Below are positions 1-5,560 of a stretch of DNA of 8,073 nt, piece after piece; positions within the stretch are counted from its first letter, which is position 1, and every line of letters begins with the position of its first letter. The stretch covers positions 1-8,073 of the forward strand of contig JADLBA010000170.1 of NCBI GenBank assembly GCA_020848015.1, read 5' to 3'. Below the pieces are notes generated by a model, which did not search any database, was not told the DNA's origin, and worked only from the letters and a program-made list of their open reading frames with translations. Position numbers and translations under genes: made by a program. This stretch comes from Crocinitomicaceae bacterium (lineage in GTDB: Bacteria > Bacteroidota > Bacteroidia > Flavobacteriales_D > Sanyastnellaceae).

Positions 1-1
1 A

Positions 2-1138
2 CCACTATCAGTGCCGTTTGTACACAATGCATTGCCGGGATCAATGACCAACAGCTATGTAGAGTGGTTTTCTCTTCCCAACTTACGACTTCCGGGATTT
101 GGAAAAGTTAAGCGGTTTGATCCGGTGGTATTTAATTTTCCCAATGGAGATACAATACTTGTTGACCCTGTAATGGCTGGCCATGATTATTATGCACGCC
201 TGAGAGAAGAAGCAAAAATGATCGCCGCAGGCGATAAAAGGATGAGTGAAAATGAAAGATTTGACAAGTACATAAATGACCGTGAGAAATATGAGTCGTT
301 AGCGCGCAAAAATTTTACTGAAAAAAAAATCTGCACTTCTTGTCCGGGTGGTTCGCGAAAAGGTCTTGCTATTGAGGGACTCCGCCACAGGCCGGTGGAC
401 AAAAAAGAAAATTATATCAAGCGATGCATCGGCCTTCCTGGCGAGAACCTTTCGATCCGTGACCGCCAGGTCTATATCAATGATCAGCCTATTGAAAATC
501 CGAAAGACATGATGTGGAATTACTATGTAACAGTAAAAAGTTCTGCCGCACAAAACAGAATCGCCAAGGAGTTGGAAGTATCTAAAAAAGATATGGAACC
601 CGCAGGAACTGACTCGATGAACAATGTGATATTCGTAGCTCCTTTCACTGAAGATCAATTAGAAAAACTCAAAAAAATAACGGATGTTGTATCGATCAGA
701 GTATCTAATGATTCGCCGGTTGAAAATAACTATCTCAACTTTTATCCCAATTCTCCATTAGAACCGTTCAGGCACTGGACAGTGGATAATTTCGGCTCAA
801 TCCATATTCCTGCAAAAGGCGAAACAATACACCTGACCCCGGAGAACATCGCTCTCTACAAACGTGTGATAGATGTTTACGAGGAGAATGATTGGACAGA
901 AAGAGACGGGAAGATATTCATCAACAATCAGGAAGTTGCTACTTATACTTTCAGGTTTGACTACTACTGGATGATGGGCGACAACCGCAATCACTCTGCC
1001 GACAGCCGTTTCTGGGGATTTGTTCCCGAAACACATATTGTTGGGAAGGCTGTGTTTACCTGGTTCTCAAAGTCGGATATCGAGCGTACAGGCGAATCAA
1101 AAGTGCGGTGGAACAGAATGTTCCGCTTGGCAGACTAA
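2..1138 (+). CDS. lepB: Signal peptidase I (LepB, S26 family), 5'-truncated by the window edge
   Basis: Inner-membrane serine protease with its catalytic domain facing the periplasm; it removes signal peptides from exported proteins. The frame is open from base 2, reading PLS before the GTG at 11. That GTG is an internal Val of the family's conserved PLSVPFVHN-like segment, so the true start, membrane anchor and nucleophilic Ser (SMxPT box) lie upstream. Numbering from the codon at 11, visible hallmarks are NFPNGD (about 42-47), the general-base box NYIKRCIGLPGE with Lys137 (codon 419-421), and the C-terminal box GDNRNHSADSRFWG (codons from 977) followed by VP and IVGKAVFTWFS. A large insertion between the Lys box and the GDNR box, with a second INNQEV-like strand, is usual for Bacteroidota LepB. 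About 85 residues between NFPNGD and the Lys box are charged, helical-looking and contain a CTSC pair (Cys108, Cys111). The stop overlaps the next gene's ATG. Family assignment is very sure. Confidence 0.95.
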   Translation, partial: PLSVPFVHNALPGSMTNSYVEWFSLPNLRLPGFGKVKRFDPVVFNFPNGDTILVDPVMAGHDYYARLREEAKMIAAGDKRMSENERFDKYINDREKYESLARKNFTEKKICTSCPGGSRKGLAIEGLRHRPVDKKENYIKRCIGLPGENLSIRDRQVYINDQPIENPKDMMWNYYVTVKSSAAQNRIAKELEVSKKDMEPAGTDSMNNVIFVAPFTEDQLEKLKKITDVVSIRVSNDSPVENNYLNFYPNSPLEPFRHWTVDNFGSIHIPAKGETIHLTPENIALYKRVIDVYEENDWTERDGKIFINNQEVATYTFRFDYYWMMGDNRNHSADSRFWGFVPETHIVGKAVFTWFSKSDIERTGESKVRWNRMFRLAD

Positions 1139-1140
1139 TG
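1136..1140 (+). promoter_or_regulatory. Stop/start overlap TAATG joining lepB and the wbqC-family gene
   Basis: The lepB TAA (1136-1138) shares its last A with an ATG at 1138-1140 in the WbqC frame. Such overlaps commonly allow translational coupling, where the terminating ribosome restarts. No Shine-Dalgarno sequence precedes it, which favours coupling or the leaderless-like initiation habit of Bacteroidota. Coupling itself is inferred. Confidence 0.5.
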
Positions 1141-1794
1141 CCTGATGCAGAAAAAAGAAACCTGATTACGCTGGTCTTACCAGCCTGCTGCTTTGCACCT
1201 ATTCATTGGTATCTTCTTTTTTATAGAAGAGCAAATACCATTATAGACACTTATGAAAACTACCGGAAGCAGACATTTCGCAATCGCTTTGAAATATGTA
1301 GTTCACAGGGAAGGCAAACCATTTCCATTCCAGTTGCAGGGCAAAGCGGAGTCAAAACACCATTAAAAGATATCCGCTTATCAGAAGGAAACTGGCGCAA
1401 GATACATTTTGCTTCCATTCGTTCGGCTTACGGAAAATCGGCCTTTTTTATCCACATAGAAGAAGAGTTGCAGCGGTTATTTGACGATCGCTCCGTTCAT
1501 TTCCTGATAGATTTTAATGAGCAAGCGTTTCGGTTGATGGCTCCGTTTATTACTCAACTACCAGCGCACTGGACGGAGAGCCGCCGGTATGTTGAAAAAA
1601 AACAGGTCATTACTGATGGCCGTGACTGGTGGGAGCCGGCGCAGCAATGGCCTGCCCTTCCCTCCTACCCGCAGGTATTCAGTGACCGTCACCCCTTTCT
1701 AAATAATCTTTCAATTTTGGATGTGATCATGAACCTCGGCCCTGAAACGAGCCGATATCTCGACACCGCGTCCAGTCATTTCGTTGATCCCTGA
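1138..1794 (+). CDS. WbqC-family protein
   Basis: A protein of about 218 residues of the WbqC-like family, first named from O-antigen gene clusters and common in Bacteroidota; its biochemical role is not something I can state from the sequence. Family signs are the N-terminal LPACCFAPIHWY block (14-25), where relatives have a P-x-Y-F-P-P-type motif, YENYRKQTFRNR (39-50), SIPV (63-66), TPLKDIRL (74-81), WRKIHFASIRSAYGKSAFF (86-104), and near the C-terminus YPQVF, then HPFLNNLSILDVIMNLGPE. Length is about normal for the family. I chose the ATG at 1138 because it sits exactly on the lepB stop; an in-frame GTG at 1108 would add ten residues overlapping lepB that do not resemble the family's N-terminus. 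No signal peptide or membrane segment is evident, so it is probably cytoplasmic. It is likely cotranscribed with lepB, a pairing I recall from other Bacteroidota. Confidence 0.88.
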   Translation: MPDAEKRNLITLVLPACCFAPIHWYLLFYRRANTIIDTYENYRKQTFRNRFEICSSQGRQTISIPVAGQSGVKTPLKDIRLSEGNWRKIHFASIRSAYGKSAFFIHIEEELQRLFDDRSVHFLIDFNEQAFRLMAPFITQLPAHWTESRRYVEKKQVITDGRDWWEPAQQWPALPSYPQVFSDRHPFLNNLSILDVIMNLGPETSRYLDTASSHFVDP

Positions 1795-1869
1795 TTATTG
1801 TTAAAAAATGAATTTATATATACATAAATATGAACTCTTCGTTGTCATTTTTGCACACAATAATTATCC
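1795..1869 (+). promoter_or_regulatory. AT-rich gap with a weak candidate promoter for gldG
   Basis: This 75-bp gap separates the WbqC gene from gldG. CATTTTTG at 1846-1853 matches the Bacteroidota -7 element TAnnTTTG at five of six fixed positions and sits 16 bases before the gldG ATG, which would leave a very short leader. No clear -33 TTG lies at the expected distance. A 6-bp AT-only inverted repeat (ATTTAT 1812-1817, ATAAAT 1824-1829) is too weak to call a terminator. In DNA this AT-rich such matches arise by chance, so the gap is a plausible promoter region but the exact element is uncertain. Confidence 0.25.
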
Positions 1870-3624
1870 ATGAACGCTCGCAGAAACGATCTGATACGCC
1901 TTATCTTGTCGCTGGCCATCGTATTGGCCATTGCCTACATCTGCTCATTTTTCTTTTTTAAGATTGATCTGACAGAGGAAAAGAGGCACACACTTACGCC
2001 CGCTACCAAAGATATGCTCGGCAAGCTTGAAGACAAGGTTTTTGTGCGTTGTTATCTACACGGCGAATTTCCCGCAGGATTCAAAAGGCTTGAGCAGAGT
2101 ATCCGCGAGCGACTCGATGAGTTCAGGGATTACAGCAACGGAAAAATCGGGTATGAATTCATTGATCCGTATGAAAGCAGCGATGAAAAAACAATTCACA
2201 AAAATGAACAGGCACTGTATGAAAAAGGTCTTCGTTTTACACGACTTACCTATAATGAAGGCGGTGCCGAAAACTCTAAGCTGATCTGGCCCTGTGCAAT
2301 CATTGAATATGGCTCAAAGGAATATCCGGTTCAGTTTTTCAAGAGTGATATGCCTGAGCCAAGTGATGAAATGATCAACTCATCGGTCAACAATCTCGAA
2401 TATGAACTAACCAGTAATTTTAACCGGATTCTGAAAAAAGAGCGCTCATCAATTGGTGTGCTTGAGGGACATGGCGAACTCAAAGACATTGAAATGGCTG
2501 ATTTTCTCGGATCATTAAGGAACTCCTATGCGATTAATTTCGTGCAGATTGACGAAAAAATAAATTCACTCAGCGAAAAACTTCCCGGCTTCACACACAG
2601 GAAAAATAAATTTGACGCATTGATTATTGCAAAGCCGGACAGTATGTTCAGCGACAAGGATCGTGTGCTACTAGATCAGTTCATTATGAATGGCGGAAAA
2701 GTGATGTGGATGGTGGATCCTGTACTCACCGATCTTGACAGTCTAAAAGCACATCAGCAAACGATGGCGATGAGCAATGAAATGGGGTTGTACCAGATGC
2801 TATTTGAGTATGGTGCGCGCATTAACCGGAATCTTGTGATTGATTTCCAAGCGGCTCCGATTGGCTTTGATACAGGGCCACAGGGCAATCAGCGCAAGTA
2901 CGAAATGAAAACATGGTATTATGCTCCGCTCATCTTCCCTGGAGATTCGGCACACCCAATTGTGGCCAACCTCGATCCGGTAAAGTTTGAATTTGCCAGC
3001 AGCATTGATACCGTGAACAGCAATCCCGACATCAAAAAATTTCCATTGCTCGTCAGTTCGCAACTTAGCAAAGAACTGATGGCTCCAATCCGCATCAATA
3101 CTTCGATCGTTGATCTGGGCATTGATTATTTTAAAAACGGTGCCACCCCAAAAAGAATTATGGCGCTGTTGATGGAAGGAAAATTTCCCTCTGCCTTCCG
3201 GGATCAGCTCGGCAGCGCACTTCGAAGCGATACATCCTTTGCATACAGGGATCAGAGTGAACCCACGAAGATGATTGTTATTGCCGATGGCGATGTAGTA
3301 CGTAACGCTGTAATTGAAGGACAAAATGGCCCTCAACCACTTCAATTAGGTTTTGACCGTTACGCAAAACGAGTAATATATGACAATAAGGAATTCCTGC
3401 TGAACTGCATGAATTATCTGCTGAACGACGAGGCTCTAATCAGTGTTCGTTCGCGCACCATCAAGCTCCGCAAACTCGACGGGGGCGTGGTGCAGGCCAA
3501 TAAATCGCGCATTAAAACCGAGAATACTGCACTTCCGCTGGTGTTTGTTGTAGCATTCGGCATCGGGCAGTTTTTCGTTCGACGGCGCAAATGGGCGGTT
3601 AATCCAGTAAAAAAAGGCACCTGA
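1870..3624 (+). CDS. gldG: GldG-like ABC transporter auxiliary/substrate-binding protein
   Basis: A 584-residue membrane protein of the GldG / ABC_transp_aux family. In gliding Flavobacterium, GldA (ATPase), GldF (permease) and GldG form an ABC-type complex linked to gliding; homologues also occur in non-gliding Bacteroidota, where the substrate is unknown. The sequence shows an N-terminal membrane segment (about 9-30) followed at once by the family signature LTEEKRHTLTPATKDML (34-50), then FPAGFKRLEQSIRERLDEF (67-85), SSVNNLEYEL (171-180), the turn IGVLEGHGEL (195-204), and FDALIIAKP plus NGGKVMWMVDP (248-284). A second membrane segment (about 553-570) is followed by RRRK, so the large central domain should face the periplasm with a short cytoplasmic tail. 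Length is typical. The start is the ATG directly before the hydrophobic segment. The following gene begins 5 bp downstream, implying one transcript. Oddly, no gldF lies upstream. The family call is sure; a gliding role is not implied. Confidence 0.9.
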   Translation: MNARRNDLIRLILSLAIVLAIAYICSFFFFKIDLTEEKRHTLTPATKDMLGKLEDKVFVRCYLHGEFPAGFKRLEQSIRERLDEFRDYSNGKIGYEFIDPYESSDEKTIHKNEQALYEKGLRFTRLTYNEGGAENSKLIWPCAIIEYGSKEYPVQFFKSDMPEPSDEMINSSVNNLEYELTSNFNRILKKERSSIGVLEGHGELKDIEMADFLGSLRNSYAINFVQIDEKINSLSEKLPGFTHRKNKFDALIIAKPDSMFSDKDRVLLDQFIMNGGKVMWMVDPVLTDLDSLKAHQQTMAMSNEMGLYQMLFEYGARINRNLVIDFQAAPIGFDTGPQGNQRKYEMKTWYYAPLIFPGDSAHPIVANLDPVKFEFASSIDTVNSNPDIKKFPLLVSSQLSKELMAPIRINTSIVDLGIDYFKNGATPKRIMALLMEGKFPSAFRDQLGSALRSDTSFAYRDQSEPTKMIVIADGDVVRNAVIEGQNGPQPLQLGFDRYAKRVIYDNKEFLLNCMNYLLNDEALISVRSRTIKLRKLDGGVVQANKSRIKTENTALPLVFVVAFGIGQFFVRRRKWAVNPVKKGT

Positions 3625-3629
3625 CATTC

Positions 3630-4685
3630 ATGAAGAAAAATCTTATTTTGCTGTTAGTGCTCATCCTGTTGGGAATAACCGCTGTATGGATATATAAAAA
3701 AAATACCGGATCAACAATCTCCGGTGAGCCTCTGACAGGGTTTGCAGTCCAGGATACATCTCAAGTGACAAAATTTTTCATTGCCGATCACTTCGGAAAA
3801 ACGGCATTACTCGAGCGTGTCCCCGGTCAGAAATTGTGGAAATTGAACGGGAAATACCTCGCTCGGGAAGATGCCGTCAAAAATATCCTTGAGGTTTTTC
3901 AGCGTATCCGCGTACGCGGAAATGTCCCGCAAAAAGGCAAGGACAACATGATGAAGATCATTGCTACCAGCGGGATGAAGGTAGAAATCTATACGGGAAA
4001 GGATCGCCCTGCTAAAATTTATTACATCGGCTCAAGTACTCCCGATCATTTCGGTACCATAATGCTGCTGGAAATACCCGGAATAGGGCGCAGTTCAGAA
4101 CCTTACATTACTCACATGGAGGGATTCACCGGCTTCCTCAATCCGCGTTTTTTTACTGACGAAAATGAGTGGCGATATACCGGCATTTTTGAATATCCCG
4201 ATCTCGGTTTCAACGAGATCACATTCGTAAATCACCTTGCTCCGGAAACCTCTTTCAGGGTAACGTACAATGGACAGAACAACATCCGACTTTTTGGTTC
4301 ATATAGCCCCAATTCACTGTCTTTCAACAAGAATATCCCTGACTTTGATACATTAGCGGTGAAAGACCTGTTGATCCGGTTTAAAAAAGTACACGTTGAT
4401 TCTTATGCTACCAACCTGAAACCTGCGGTAATTGATTCCATTCTGAAAATGCCTCCGGTCTTCACTATTCAATTAAAAGATAATAGAGGTGAGATAAAAT
4501 CGGTGGATCTTTTTATGAAAAAAGCAAAAGAGCCCAGACAGAATGCCCAAGGAATCGTCACTATCTGGGATCCAGAATATTTCTGGGCACGTACCCCTTC
4601 CGGAGAACTGGCACTTGCCCAAGTTTTTGTATTTGACCCGCTCATTCTTCCAATAGATGCATACTACACGAAACTGCGGCAATGA
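3630..4685 (+). CDS. DUF4340-like membrane-anchored protein, partner of GldG
   Basis: A 351-residue protein with one N-terminal hydrophobic segment (about 4-22, after MKKN and before YKK) and no lipobox, so probably an inner-membrane anchor with a periplasmic body, or an uncleaved signal. The body resembles the DUF4340 family: the W-K-L-N turn at 70-73 followed by AREDAVKNILEVFQRIRVRGNVP (78-100), paired beta-strand segments around EIYTGKDRPAKIYYIG, and GFTGFLNPRFFTDENEWR (144-161), a block I recall from Bacteroidota members. Its reaction or ligand is unknown to me. DUF4340 proteins are often found next to GldG-like ABC auxiliary proteins, and the 5-bp spacing from gldG fits that: it is likely a further periplasmic part of the same complex (inference). 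It is cotranscribed with gldG, with no promoter between. The ATG at 3630 is the natural start because it puts the hydrophobic stretch at the extreme N-terminus. Confidence 0.75.
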   Translation: MKKNLILLLVLILLGITAVWIYKKNTGSTISGEPLTGFAVQDTSQVTKFFIADHFGKTALLERVPGQKLWKLNGKYLAREDAVKNILEVFQRIRVRGNVPQKGKDNMMKIIATSGMKVEIYTGKDRPAKIYYIGSSTPDHFGTIMLLEIPGIGRSSEPYITHMEGFTGFLNPRFFTDENEWRYTGIFEYPDLGFNEITFVNHLAPETSFRVTYNGQNNIRLFGSYSPNSLSFNKNIPDFDTLAVKDLLIRFKKVHVDSYATNLKPAVIDSILKMPPVFTIQLKDNRGEIKSVDLFMKKAKEPRQNAQGIVTIWDPEYFWARTPSGELALAQVFVFDPLILPIDAYYTKLRQ

Positions 4686-4689
4686 CACA

Positions 4690-5427
4690 TCAGCAGTATT
4701 TTGATTTCCGGTAAAATTCCGACAGAAGAATGGACGCGGCTACCGAAGCATTCAAGGATTCTGTCTTCCCCATCCCCGGAATATGAACTAAATCTGTCAA
4801 CAAGGATCTTACCTCTGGTCGGATACCGCGACTCTCACTTCCAATAATTAGAGCAATAGGCTCTTTCATTGGTTCCAGATATATATTTTTCCCCGACAGG
4901 TCGGCACCTATCAAACTGAATCCATTGTTTCTCATTGTATTCAACAAAACGATAAAATTCTCTGTGATACAGTTTACACGAAAAATACTTCCCATCGTCG
5001 CCTGTACCACTTTTGGATTATAGATATCTACACAATCTTCTGAACATACAATATCAGTGATGCCAAACCACTCTGCGCTGCGGATAATCGTCCCCATATT
5101 TCCGGGATCAGAAATACCATCAAGCACGAGCACACAACTTTTTCCCGAAAGAGCAGAGTTTTTTTTTACCTCTATTACAGCAAGATAACCGGGAGGTTGA
5201 GAGAGAGATGAAAGTTGTTCCATCTCTTTTCCCGATACCAAATAACACTGGGTATGAGACGTGAGATACTCACGATCTGTGGTGTAAACGCCCTGGACTT
5301 TACAGGTAGAACTCAGAGCTTCTTCCACCATCTTTTTTCCTTCTGCCACAAATAATCCAAATTCGGTGCGAAACTTTTTTTGTTGAAGCGATCGCACAAA
5401 GCGGATGTCTTTTTTGAACGGCAGCAT
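4690..5427 (-). CDS. TrmH/SpoU-family RNA 2'-O-methyltransferase
   Basis: A 245-residue SAM-dependent enzyme of the SPOUT class that methylates ribose 2'-OH in rRNA or tRNA in the cytoplasm. The N-terminal part (about 1-90) has the L30e-like substrate-binding pattern (FRTEFGLFVAEGKKMVEEAL). The C-terminal knot domain holds all three SpoU motifs. Motif 1 is DGISDPGNMGTIIRSAEWFG (103-122) with Asn110 and Arg117; a following segment is NPKVVQATMGSIFRV (137-151). Motif 2 is IIGSESRGI (194-202) with Glu198, and motif 3 is IPGMGKTESLNASVAASIL (216-234) with Ser224-Leu225-Asn226. Architecture fits RlmB or other TrmH-family 23S rRNA methyltransferases, but the exact nucleotide target cannot be read, so no symbol is given. 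The gene is intact and of usual length. It ends 4 bp from the convergent DUF4340-like gene and diverges from tamL. A run of nine A on the coding strand (5159-5167) leaves the frame intact. Confidence 0.93.
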   Translation of the reverse strand: MLPFKKDIRFVRSLQQKKFRTEFGLFVAEGKKMVEEALSSTCKVQGVYTTDREYLTSHTQCYLVSGKEMEQLSSLSQPPGYLAVIEVKKNSALSGKSCVLVLDGISDPGNMGTIIRSAEWFGITDIVCSEDCVDIYNPKVVQATMGSIFRVNCITENFIVLLNTMRNNGFSLIGADLSGKNIYLEPMKEPIALIIGSESRGIRPEVRSLLTDLVHIPGMGKTESLNASVAASILLSEFYRKSKYC

Positions 5428-5560
5428 TTTTGAAAGTCTGTTTTATTGACAGAGTTATTTATTTATTCTCCATAGCTCCCTACTGAAAACTTCAAAATAG
5501 AATTTTCAAAGAGTTTTTAAAAGTCGCGTATTTTTCTCAAAATTGCGCGGGCAAGATACA
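5428..5560. promoter_or_regulatory. Divergent intergenic region between the methyltransferase gene and tamL
   Basis: This 133-bp AT-rich region must hold the promoters for two divergent genes. Weak candidates for the Bacteroidota -7 element TAnnTTTG, each matching five of six fixed positions, are TATTTTTC at 5529-5536 (toward tamL) and TAACTCTG on the minus strand at 5457-5450 (toward the methyltransferase). Neither has a convincing -33 TTG at the usual spacing. A short AT dyad (AAAAT 5494-5498, ATTTT 5502-5506) lies near the middle. No Shine-Dalgarno sequence is seen before either start. Promoter function of the region is nearly certain by layout; the specific boxes are not. Confidence 0.4.

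Noticed and set aside
38..55. GSMTNS in the LepB fragment as the catalytic Ser box (SMxPT)
   Set aside because: The spacing to the Lys box and the PLSVPFVHN context place it downstream of the real Ser box, which lies before the window start; it also lacks the Pro-Thr that should follow.
1812..1829. AT inverted repeat after the WbqC gene as a terminator
   Set aside because: Six A/T pairs only with no T-run after it on the plus strand; too weak for an intrinsic terminator.
2800..3345. 181-residue open frame on the minus strand
   Set aside because: It lies wholly inside gldG, resembles no family I know, has no separate promoter or start context, and gldG's own frame is strongly supported. Treated as an antisense shadow.
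5494..5506. Palindrome AAAAT-AGA-ATTTT as an operator between the divergent genes
   Set aside because: Short and made of A/T only; expected by chance in such AT-rich DNA.
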